Positions 35,143-46,774 of a stretch of DNA of 64,000 bases are shown here, piece after piece. The translations under genes were made by a program, and so were the position numbers. This stretch comes from Sympetrum striolatum. Lineage: Eukaryota; Arthropoda; Insecta; Odonata; Libellulidae. Numbering within the stretch: position 1 is the first letter of the stretch; every line of letters starts with the position of its first letter. Below the pieces are notes generated by a model, which saw nothing but the letters and a program-made list of their open reading frames with translations, had not been told where the DNA came from and made no database searches. Location: assembly GCA_947579665.1 (NCBI GenBank), contig OX388343.1:90872254-90936253 (forward strand). The letters run 5' to 3'.

Positions 35143-37370
35143 ATGTGCGAACTGAGGGATCTAAAAATAATAATAGTAAATTGCAAGAGCTTACGTAATA
35201 AACAGGTGGAATTCTCTCACATTACGATGAGAAATTGCGCGGATATCATACAAGGAAGAAATTTGCTTAAGCGAAGATATTACTCAAAGCGAGATATTTC
35301 CCCCGATTATATGATATACCGAAAATATGACTATGTAGATCTAGCTTTAGAGTTTTTATAGCAGTATGGACTCATTTAATTATTAAGCGCGATGAATTCG
35401 TAGAAAATAACAGGAGCGAAATCATTTGGTGCTCGATTCAAAGACAAAACGGAATTAAGATTAATGTTTGTGCTTTGTGTCGTCCTCCGGATGAAAAAAA
35501 AAGTTGTACTGCTAATTTTATCCGAGGCCTTACAGAAAAATAGCGAGAAAATAAAAGATCCAATCATCGCCGTAGGAAGAGATTTTTACCTAATCAATAT
35601 TCATTGGGTTAATCTAAAATTCTCCAGCACTAGCAGTGGGAAAAAAATTCACGAAATACATCTTACTTTTTCGTTGCATGCTTTAAATCAGGTAAATATG
35701 ACGAAAACTCGAACGAATCGTGCGAGGCAAGGTATCAATTTAGATTTACTAGCCACTTCCCACCCACAAATAATAACTAGCCTCGCTGTAGTTGACAGTA
35801 CAGTCAGACCATGATGTCATAATGGCAGGGATGGAAGTAGTCGCGGTTAGATCTCTCAAGCCGGTGAGTCAAGTGTATGTAATTCGCAAAGCAACTATTT
35901 CTGAGTTTAAGGTTTTATTTGAACGAAGGCTTGGATAATATTTTACGCTTTTCGGGTGAAAATACAGTAAATGATAGTTGGGTAGAGTTTCTACGGATAA
36001 TCAAAGTAGATTTAGTTAAATATGTTCCGTCTAAACAGTAGGTGAGACGAGGAAGGAGTTTGAATCGTTGCATAGGAGTCATTCACTCGCGATTGAGAAA
36101 ACTTATACCGTGCGGTGAGATCCATGAGCTTGGTGATCAAAACTATAGAGAAGTGCAAAAGCTATTTGAGGAAATATCACGAAAAGAATACCAGGAATAT
36201 AGATCTCGAACCCTGTTAAAATCACTAGTTGGCGATTAGAAAGAATTTTGGTCATAAGTGCGTGAGACTCGTGGTGGTCAGTTTTCTATGCCTAGCTTTA
36301 TAAGCGAAGAGGGAATTACCCTAAATAAATCGGCAGAAATAGCTAACTTACTTAACCCGTACTTCTAGAAATGTTTCTCATTAAATGATGGTCGAGCTAA
36401 CGATTTTAGCTCGCGCATTGATTCGGAGACGAGTTCCATAGAGATATAAGTTGATACGATTGGAAATTCTCTGCAACAGATTGATTGGAAATTCTATCAG
36501 AAATCAATTAATGAGGGTCCCAAAGTCGTGGAAAAAATTAAACGTCTCTCCGGAGCCTAAGAATGATCAGATTATTATGGGTAATTTTCATTAACTTCGA
36601 ATTTCTACAAAATAATGGACAATATTATAGCAAGCTCTATTATTCAGTTTCTTACCGTAAAGATAGGAATCATTCGGATCCAACACGGATTCCATAAAGT
36701 TAATCTTGTAAGACACACCTAGAGTTTTTTGTGAATTAAGTATATAAAGCGTAAGGATATCATCCAAAAACGATATTTCCACACAGCAACAAATTTCGCG
36801 ACAACCCTTAGTGTTAGTGCGCCACACAAAATATCTAAGTGTCACGTTTAGCTGTAGTTTATCTTTGAAAAAACATATTAGAGATGCGATAGGAAAAGTA
36901 AATAGAATGCAAAGATTAACTAGTAGATCGTTGAGGGATGCTCATCATGTTTCAAAGAAAAATAAATCATATTCCTCTTATTCAACCTAGACAAACGAGA
37001 AAATAATGTTACACGATTACACTGATTATTACTATTATATTACAGTTCGTGTACGGCATTTGTTTGATTGGTTGTATACGATATGATTAGTACAGAATTG
37101 CCATGATAAAACGGTGAGTGTTACTCAGATGATGCAGTACGTGGGATGGTAATCATTAAGAGATAGAAGACTAATTCAAAGGATAAATTTACTAAGTAAG
37201 TTCAGAAAAATTAGGTTCTCAAATGATGCAATCGATATAATGCGACCTCCCTGTTGATGTGGGCCGCTCTGATTCTGCGAGGAAGATTAGAGAAATAAAC
37301 TTTAGAGGGAATCGTATCAAGAATTCATTTTTTCCGCGCCTGATACGCGAAATAAATTGATTAGGAAAAT
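35143..37370 (+). mobile_element. CR1-like retrotransposon relic (beta, second copy)
   Basis: The endonuclease and linker parts are identical to 28749-29980. It then continues through decayed reverse-transcriptase pieces (QHGFHK near 36690) and C-terminal pieces (about 37070-37220). It ends near 37350 with a SFFPR motif, matching the alpha copy. It has more deletions than alpha in the reverse-transcriptase part, for example near 36480-36530. Confidence 0.75.
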
Positions 37371-38559
37371 AGAGTTAAGTCGTCTGCACCCCCTGCCACA
37401 CGCCGAAAGGCGGATTGAAGGGTTCTTACATAGACATATTTTTATGGTGTTTCTGGGCTGTCGAGATTTTAACTCAATAATCAGAATATATGGTATTTAT
37501 AAAACAACTCGTAATTTAAGAGGAAAAAATCATCCGTCTCCGCTACGATTGGTCTTCGGTTTCCTTCAATGTTACTGGGTTGTCCAAATTGTAGTGCTAC
37601 CTCCAAAATACTTACGTTTCAATATCATCTCCTAAATCACTACTACTAATTTATTTCTTCTCACATTCACTAACAGTTAAAGGAAAGTTTAATTAACCTT
37701 CCTTTGATTTCAAAAAAACCCTCAAAGGCACTCGAAATTAATATTTACAATGATAAAAACCTTACACCTAGAGAAAGAATGACAATGTAAGAGAAATTGG
37801 CCCTGTCAAAACTGAAATCCGAATATCACTGAGGATTATTATTCATCATTATTATTCAATTATTCATTTTACAAACTTAAATCTCAAAAAGGTTTTAATA
37901 TTGTCACATAACCGTGAACATATCCTAGGTTTCTGTTCATTTTAGTTTTTTTAAGAATTTAACATATCTTCTATCATATAGCGCGCATGAATATACCGGC
38001 CCCTGAAATGTAGAAATTTTTTCGCTCTTTCTACTGCATATGACCCTCTCCCCAATAGACAAATCCTGGCTGCGCCCCTGGGACAAAGCAATCATTAATT
38101 TTCATCTGTATATTCATGTCCACATTCGATGGAATCCGTAGATTCTCACACGTAGATGATTACGAAAAAAATTTCAGCTCCGACGTAGACCTCCATCCCC
38201 GTAATATTACTCCATTTTTATTCTTTTAAGAGAAGGAGACTATTTAACATAATTTAGAGCAGTGGTTCCCATACTTATTTGGCCTACCGCCCCCTTTCCA
38301 GAAAAAATATTACTCAGCGCCCCCCTGGGATTTAGTTTTTTTATAATTTAAATAGCAATTAAATAGAAAGATATGTATATTAATGTTTCTTCCATTTTCG
38401 TAAAGTATAGTAAAGAAAGGTGTAAATTAGAAAAATTGAAGATCGAAATTATGAAACTGTTTATTGAACTCTGAATAAAAAGTTAATCCAAAAAGAGTTA
38501 AAACATTCGAAATCATCTTAAAGAGAAGAATGAACCTGGTATACTGCCACCAATTTAGT

Positions 38560-40267
38560 AATCTCTATTTTCGTCAGCAGTAATCTTAAATCACCACGAT
38601 TGACTATTTGCAATCGGTTTCTTTTTTTAACAAATTTGTTACCGCACTAAATCCACGTTCCACTAATTATGGTGAAGGAAATGCAATGAAGAACCTTTGA
38701 ATTCAAGCCCATAATTCAGGATAAGCCATCCCTTTGCAGTCAGAATTGTTGGTAGACGCTTTTGAATTTAAATTTCAACTCAACATATGTAGTTACTTCC
38801 AATAGTTCTTCTTGAAACTGAGGAGATTCTCTGCACTTGAAAAAGGATCCAAAATCCAATTAGGTGTGTTCATTTTCAAAATATCACCAAATCAGTGATT
38901 AAAATCTGAATGGAGAGCATCCAAGTGCTCACAATAACAAAGTATGTCTTCATCTTTTTTTCTGCACCTGATAAATTTTGGAACTGGCTGGATTACCCTC
39001 GTTCACAATTTCGTCTGTACAGAAGAAGTTATGTCACAAACGCAGAAATAACAGATTTTGTTCTAATTTAATTCAGTTCATCACCTTGAAGCTAAAGATT
39101 GCTTTCATTAAATTTTTGAAACAAGTCGGTCAAGTAAACGATGTCACTTTAGGATTGAATTCAACTGGTTCGTAAAGCATCGTGTTTATCTTCCAAGAAC
39201 TCCAGCACCGAGTTAAACGGCTTATAAAACCTATCTAAACAGGCACCCTTTGACAACCAACGAACTTCTGTATGAAGCAGCAAAGGATTAAATTCTTCAT
39301 CGTTTTCAGCACAAAGCTGTTTAAATAATTTGTAATTCAATTATTTGCTTCTGATTGCGTTGATAGCTTTAATTACAGATTGTTATGAATTATGTAGGCG
39401 TGCACTTAAATATTTGGCAGCTAGATGTTGGCAATAGATGATACAGAGTACCGTGAATGCATTCGGCACCTCCTAATTTAAATATGCAAGAAAACCACTT
39501 TAGCGTCCTATCATTGCTGGAGCACCAGCAATGATAATTGTGGCTACTGATAAGATATTACACAGAGGAATTTCTTTTTCTTTAAAAAACTCATCCAATG
39601 CATTAAATATTGATTCCACTTTAGTATCAGTTTGCAAAAACTTAGTAAATAATAATTATTTGCAACTTTGTTCTTTCTTTGTGAACCGCGTGTATACTAA
39701 ATGTAAATCTTCATTTCCTAACAAAGTTGACTCATCGAGTTGAATAGAAAAGCGAGATGTTTTTAAATAGCCGCACAATGAATCTTCAACATCTGGAGCC
39801 ATTTCATCAATTCTTCTTTGCACTGTATTTTTGCTCAGCGAAATTTTCTTGATAATATCAGATGCTGGCTTGCGTAGCACAGTACATATTACTTCACTTA
39901 TAGCCGGTATAATTAGTACTTCACCAATAGTACGAGGTTCTCCCGATTTGGCAATCATTAACGAAATATTCTAAGAAGCAAGCAAGCCATCGCCATCTTG
40001 TGTGGTTGAGGTTGAAAAGAGTTTGCCAACTACGTTGTTGCTAATATTTCTTTTAGTGTTCGAAAATAAGATAAATCTTTATGTTTTTCATCACAATTAA
40101 TTTTAGCCAAATGTTCTTGTAGTCTGGAAGGCTTCATACCTTAGTTTGATAAAACTTTCCGGCAAATCAGGCAAAATTTTTTTATGTGTTGCTTACAGGC
40201 GACTCAATAAAGCCGTAATTCAAATATTCGATATTATATTGTCTACATTTTTTCTTTTGTTGATCCA
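38560..40267 (-). pseudogene. hAT transposase pseudogene (ZBED5/SCAND3-like type)
   Basis: An ATG at 40267 starts a frame with EYLNYGFIES, then pieces of a BED-type finger. After frameshifts a 100-codon open stretch (39958-39656) has LSKNTVQRRIDEM and FSIQLDEST, the region that includes the first catalytic Asp in this family. Downstream pieces recall VATIIAGAPAMIGR near 39520 and the LLLHTEVRWLSKG region near 39250. The end, near 38600, recalls the C-terminal dimerisation segment (KKRNRLQIVNRGDLRLLL). Stops and frameshifts are frequent, so the protein is not made intact. The family cuts DNA at the element ends. Subfamily naming is by recall of motifs. Confidence 0.8.
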
Positions 40268-40860
40268 TTATTATCTGTAGAAATAATATCATTTTTATGG
40301 AGGTATTTTAAATTAATATTTTTTAACAATTTTTTGAAATATTTTTGTAAAAAACAAACTAAAATAAATACAAATGATTTAAATAAACATGATAGTATTA
40401 ACCTTTTCGCGCCGGTAGTGTTTTAAGAAATGTTACTTTCAGATACGGAACGCTTTTTCGGATTTTCACCCCTGTATTTTTGATGCAATGCTCAAATCCT
40501 GACCCACGAACCGTTAAATACCAGTTTTATATCACGTTGTATCTCAAGTTCTATCACTCAGAATGTAATTAATTTTTTGTCTGACTTCCTCTATTATTCT
40601 ACTCTACGATAATTTCTAAAGATAATGTATTTATACATCTCAACGGTTATAATTAAATATTTGTTTTGCATTGTCGTACATTTTACGGGATTGAACATGA
40701 AAAGGTTGACATGCTGTAATTTTTTTAGATGCTGTAGTTTTCCCGAAATGGGATGGGAAGTGAATGGAAAATGTCGCGCGCTCGTTGTGTAAGGCAGCGC
40801 AGAGTAGGCGATTTTACTGCATTTCCATATCTGACAAGGAGCTGTGATTTTCAATAGTAA

Positions 40861-41320
40861 AGCGCGGGTCACACTAGGCTGTTTACCAGCTGCTACTTAG
40901 TATCAGCTGGTGTTAGCACCAGCAAGCAGCGGCTGGTTTTGTGGTCACGCTCGGCATACACTAGCTGCCAGTACCAGTGGCTAGTTCGAAGGAATATGTC
41001 GTCAATGGGACGAAAGAAAAATATCCTTAAGTGGCTATTAAGAATTGGAGTGAGCTTTGTTCGGATATGCTAAAACGGAAGAAGAGGCGGTGGTGGGTTA
41101 GGAGTTGGATGCACCGAAGCGAAGAATTGGGAGCATCTTCAATGCTACTTAGAGGAACTTAAAGACGAGGATCCAGAAACCTACAGAAGATTTTACGAAT
41201 GTCGGCCAGACAATTTGAAGACTTGTGAAGTAGGCACACCTCTAAATAAAAGAAAAGATACCAACTTGAGAAAGTCTATTCGTCCAGTACGTTGTTCAAA
41301 GAAAAATTATGCGTTATGAA
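40861..41320 (+). pseudogene. PIF/Harbinger transposase 5' fragment nested in the hAT element
   Basis: After a terminus-like GCGCGGGTCACACTAGGC (about 40862) come coding pieces typical of the Harbinger nuclease N-terminus. KRRWWVRSWMHRSEELG is near 41083-41130. In the next frame YLEELKDEDPETYRRFYECR is near 41143-41205. DTNLRKSIRPV follows to about 41290. The frame change and later stop show decay. The catalytic core and the second terminus are missing. It was probably captured or inserted before or after the hAT moved; the order is not resolved. Confidence 0.65.
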
Positions 41321-42902
41321 CGGAATACATAAATCAATTTTTCTAAATCTTTTCTTCTTTTATGCTTTCACCGCCCCCTTACGGCTATTCATCGCCCCCC
41401 AAATGTACCTGTGGCCATCACAGCCTCCCTAGATCGTTGTAGCGCCCACCAGGGAATCACTGATTTAGATTAAGTGGAAAATATTTATATGCATTTGTAT
41501 TTCTCTCAGACTCGGTAACAGTGTGCACATATGCACTATGATTAATAATCGAGAATTACATTGGAATCAAGAAAAATATAGGATGAATAATAATATATCT
41601 ATTCTCCTTCATTCTCCTCCATATGATTTAGCCTCCGAGACATAGAGTTAACCACTTCTTTATTGGAATTCGCTCCAGGTGAGAATATCTAATAACTGAC
41701 GGAAGCTCATTGAAAGCTTTATCGGCTCAGAACCTAAAGACGAAGTAAATGAAATTTTAGTGCAACTAAAGACCTAATCGCGATCTCCGAGAAGCATCGA
41801 CAAGACGTTACAGGGAGGTAATCACAAAACATTATTACTTTTAGTCGCTTTTTTCCCCGGGCAATTAGAGAGGCTGATAGAGTAGATTACGTGATGATGG
41901 TGGTATTACAACCCCTACCATACCCATCTGGCAGCTCGCGGGGTATATATCTAAATCTATATAATTGGTTTGGAACTACCGCCGAGAAAATTGGAAAGTG
42001 TGAACCCGCGAATTGTCCTGGTTGTAGACTAACAATGAATAATAATATGCATAAAAATATCAATAGTTCTCAAGGCTTTTGTTTACAGCCTAAAAATGAA
42101 AAAGATTCGCTTGCGCGGTCCGCTGGTTGTCCGTCTATCGACGTGAAGACCTAAATGAAGAAATAGTTGCCAATAAGCCTGAGTAAGTAATTTTGAGCTC
42201 CTTGCCTTACGACCGGTATGTTGTTGCGAGTGACGCATAGGCTTTCGAAAATCCGCTGCACTGAAAGCGAAAGGTTCATCGTGCTTCCAGAAATCAGGTG
42301 GCCCTGTCAAATACCACTAAGTGTGGAAAATGAGTCAAAGGACATTGTCTTTCAGTGAACGACCTCGAATCCTTGGTAGAAGAGGAATTTCCAATGACAC
42401 ACGAAACATGTTCTTGACCGACAATTGGTGATGAATCGGTTCCGAATCTTTCATGTCCAATGGTTATTTTTCCATAATGAATTGCATCTCTCTGGTAAAT
42501 ATACATATTCATCATAAGGGCGTACAAATATATGTGGAAACCATATCTTACATTCGTTCATTTCCCGAACAAGAGAAGTTTAAGATAAAAAACTCATTTA
42601 ACTTAAGCGGAATTCGAGCTCGTGCCTTTCCTATGGCAATAATATGTGTCAGACAGCTGCAAAATCACCTCTTAATTAGCAATTAGTTATATTTAAGACA
42701 CTTCCCAACAAACTGAGAAGTCCATTTTAGCAGCTTATTAATAATTTTATTATGGCAGCATAATCCTGGTTAATTAACTTTATAAAGTCAGACGTTCATA
42801 AAATACGTATCAGTACTAAAAACTTGGGTTGTTTATTAGGAAGTCTTTGTTTACTAAAAAATTCTCTATATGGTGTTTACCTTGAAATTTTATGTTTCCT
42901 TA

Positions 42903-45900
42903 TAACAACAAAAATATTTTCCAAAAAAGCTGTAAAAAGAAGATTATAAAAAATATACTTTCCATAAGAATACTTTTATGTTATTCCAATGTTCAGAACC
43001 GTTTTCAGATTGACAATCAGATCAACCATACTTGAGCTAGAGGGACCACAAATTTGACCCTAGCGGTGCTGCCATCTAGCGAAAATAAATCGTAACTTTT
43101 TAAGGGATGATTCGCCTTAAGATGCGGGTGTATTTTTCTTTCGCGACAGTCAAGTGCGGGAGGCAAGTTAGAGAAACGGTCCCTTCTCCTGGTGGGTCAG
43201 ACTAATTGCAGCAGGCAGAAAACCCCCATAATCCGGGTAGACCTTTTTCCGATGCCCGCGGTCAGCGGTTATTGTTCAAGACTTTTGGTTGTTCCTCTAA
43301 CGTGGAAGCAATTGCCAATAATTTAATTTTCTTATTTTTTTTCTTGCTGTTAGCTGATTAATTTGATACCAAACAGTTAGTAGATACATTGATTTTTAAC
43401 GAGTGAGGAAAATATGAAATTACGAGTGCACTACAAATCTTGGAATTACGCAGAGGCTGGAAAACCCCGGGGAAGGGTTTTCTCCCTATGCCTTATTATG
43501 CCTATACAATAACACTCAAAAACTATAATATATTTTTTTTATTTTTGCTGTGCTCCTCTATATAAAAATAAAGAAAAGTTTACATATTTATTTTATAAAT
43601 AGACTTTATTTGTAAGGCCTTTAATATTTTCTATATTGTCCCACTGCCGAATCGGCCGGTTCCAAATCGGCCAGCGCCGAAACCATCCTGGCACCAAAAC
43701 GGCCATGCCGAAAGGTCCCATTTCCCCAGGGGACCGTAGCGCCCACTTTGGGAGTCATTGATTTAGATTGTGCTTTTTCAACACAGTAATTTTTTTACAT
43801 AAATTGTGAATAAAACAAATCATGAGTAGCAGCAATTCCATGAAAATATACAAAGAATTAGTCAAAATATACAGATTTCAAAATGGATTCAAGCCATGCA
43901 TGAAAACAAGCATCGATGCACTGAATTTCAAAGTAATTAGTGAAGTTCCAGCATTGAATCAGCTTGCCGATTGATGACATGCCAATACCAGAGGTGCACT
44001 GTATTACAAAATTCTATATCCATTTACATTTTACAATAAAATCAATAATCGTATGTTAGAAAAAGCTGTTATTATTCACAATCAGGTAGAAAAAAAAACC
44101 TCAATTTAAAATCTTAAGACACAGATTAACAGGATTCAAAGTTCCCAAAGCATAAAAGGAATTAATTAGAAATCATATAACCAATTAGCTCATAATAATA
44201 ATAAATAGTCTTTATCGTTGGGTATCTTTTAGTTGATGATAACCATTACTAAAATAAACCTCATTTATAACATACACTCATATCCATGCCATAACCAGGA
44301 TTTGAACCCAGGACCTCAGTGTTGTAAGATTAGCGTGCTAAAAAGTACACCATAGAGGCCTGCAGATTAAATGAGGCAAATCATTAAAATATATATATGA
44401 ACATCTTAGTGAAAGGTATGAAAAAGTACAACACCACATTGTATTGTGAAATTAAACAAAAAATTCAAAAGAACAGTTGAACAACTTAATTTTCAAAAGA
44501 CTAAATGAGTAGCACTTGCTTATGCTCTGTTAAATAATCAAGTCTCCCAAATAAATAAGTCTTGTACTGAAAAATCATTTGCAAAAGCAATATCAATATC
44601 TTAAAAGATTACACAAATACACTCGAAGTAAATGCAAGTCACTAAAATAGAATTGATTCAATTAAAAAATATTATAAGAGTAAAATGCATTATACAGAAG
44701 GGATGGATTAGCTAACAGAAACTGTAAAGGAATCTGAAAACACCTAGCATTATATTGGGGGTAGCCCCAATCTAATAAAACATTTTCATAATCAGAAATT
44801 AAACAAAATAGATAAATATTTATATATTTCGCTATATTATAATTTACAACACAATATCTAAAATGAGCTATGAGAATGCAGAGATGAAGAGAACAATATC
44901 GTATAAAAACCATTTTTTTAAATTGGGTGTTTAAAAATAATGTGACATGCCTCTTGCACATTAGTATTTGTAATAAGATATTTTCTACTTTAAGACATCA
45001 CTTCACTAGTTTAATGGAATAGAACTAAACATAAATGTAAAATACATATATATGAGCATGATGAATACATATAGTTAACTCTTATTTAAGATATTCTTAA
45101 AAGAAAAACTATTCAAAAAGAAGAACAGCTAATGTTATAGGTATAGAAAGGTGATGTAACAAACTTATAAAGAGCAAGAATGGCTACCGGATGGCTGTCA
45201 AATAACATAAGTAGCAGCACAATATTTTCATTTACTGATATATATTCCAGGTATAAACAATCATTTGTATAAATCTATAAATACTTAAAGACAAAAATAT
45301 AGAGTAAATCATAAATGCAGGCATAATTATGGGTAATGCAATGAAATATGGTAACTATGTCTCCTTACAAATTGGTGAGATGAGTCACATGGACAGATGG
45401 GATTGAACAACAGAACCAAAGAAGAGGCGCAAAAATAGAACAAGAAATATAGTGGGCAAAACTAATGGACTTGCATTTACCCAAAATTGTAAATTCAGGA
45501 TAACAGATTCACCCGAAATACAGTAATATAATATGTTGAGCATGAACTCTTGAGCATAATAAAGAGGACAAAGCAAATGGACTTGCATTTACCCAAACAT
45601 GTAAATGCAGGATAACAGATTCAACCAAAATACACCACATTAATATATACCACATGAACTCTTGAGCTGAACTATTTGAAAGGAAGCAAAGAAAATTATC
45701 AACAAGATAAATGAATAAAGGAAAAATAAAAGGAAACATTGAATTATAAAACGAAAGCAAATTGCACTGAAACAAGAAGATTGCAAGAATACTACAAAGC
45801 ATAGAATCAAGCATAATAATATCTGATGATGAAAATGAAAATTATAAATGCAAATTGACAGCAAATTTGATTATAAAATATCAAAAATTCAGAAACATAA

Positions 45901-46774
45901 TCCGAATATTCATTCTTACCCTAAGGAAAAATTACATTACAGAGAGAGAGGTACACTAGACACAATTTCACAGCCCTTCATAGTTAAAAAAAATAAAATG
46001 CTAATGTAATATGCTACTAAAAATATAATGATTTAAGAAGACCTATCAAATTAACTTTGCAGTTACGATAGTAAAATACAATTCAGGAGTTGACTAAAAT
46101 AAACTAAAATCAACCCTGAAAAACAAACTATAGTTAGCTGAGATACTGATAATATCACGAACAGGAATATAATTTGGCAGATGCAGATAGAAAAATATGA
46201 TATAATAATAATATATTATAATAATACCAACAACGTAATGATTAAACAAATGTTTGAAAGTTGTTAATGAAAAAAAACAATGCCATTTATACATCAAAAT
46301 ACCAAAATAATTGTTATGTTGTATTAAAAAAACCATAAAGCAACAGTTTTTAAAACCACAAGTAAACAGTAAGGTATTATGACTTAGAAAGTCAAAAATT
46401 AAAATAGAATAGTAAATGCTAAAAAGAAAGGTTGGTTAACACAAATAAACAAGAAACAATTAAAAAATAGAAACATACGAAACATACCCGTGAAAAAAAT
46501 ATTGCAGCTCTACCATATATATTATGATAGTATATTGTTTATCCATAATGAAAATGGATGGAATCACTAATATCTAGATTCTAATATCATACCAGTATCA
46601 ACAACATATTTATATATTTACTGTTATGTTTTTCATGCATAAATTATCATAAGGAAATGTCCATAAAAACTTCAAGAATAAAATGTAGAGTAAATAATAA
46701 AATAAGGCATAAATGTGACATAGAGCTTTAACATAAACGGAGAATGAAAAGGGTAAATTAAATGTATCATGAAA
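42903..46774. repeat. Module C, second copy
   Basis: Same content as 29980-33851: minisatellite at 43644, orphan hAT end at 43760, tRNA-like sequence at 44287 and A-skewed DNA from about 45020. Here it continues past 46774 into related A-skewed repeats, which suggests this is the original location. Confidence 0.88.
44287..44359 (-). tRNA. tRNA-like sequence, probably pseudogene or SINE head (copy 2)
   Basis: Same sequence as 31364-31436, at an offset of 12923, within the second copy of module C. The same defects apply in the acceptor and anticodon stems. Confidence 0.5.

Larger units (their letters stand above)
38260..41462. mobile_element. hAT DNA transposon (3.2 kb) with empty site in the paralogue
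   Basis: The termini are CAGTGGTTCCC (38260) and its imperfect inverse GGGAATCACTG (ending 41462). Next to both ends are related subterminal stretches with CGCCCCC and GCGCCC. Flanking octamers are ATTTAGAG (38252-38259) and ATTTAGAT (41463-41470), an 8-bp target duplication with one change, as hAT elements make. The alpha block at 20936-20943 has a single ATTTAGAG followed by the same flank, a clean pre-insertion site. The insertion therefore postdates the alpha/beta duplication. It carries a broken transposase on the minus strand and a Harbinger fragment. Confidence 0.93.
36375..42902. repeat. Module B (absent from the first duplicate)
   Basis: It continues the beta copy of the alpha block: the 3' part of the CR1-like relic (to 37370), unassigned DNA (37640-38250 and 41470-42857) and the inserted hAT element (38260-41462). 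No host gene was recognised. Near 38080 and 20760 there is an orphan TCCTGGCTGCGCCCCTG, a motif often found at DNA-transposon ends, without a partner. Confidence 0.8.
33850..46774. repeat. Tandem duplication, second copy (modules A + B + C)
   Basis: This copy has the full order A (33850-36374), B (36375-42902), C (42903-46774). A plus B corresponds to the alpha block, so this is the ancestral arrangement. Sequence beyond 46774 has no counterpart after 33851. Confidence 0.9.
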
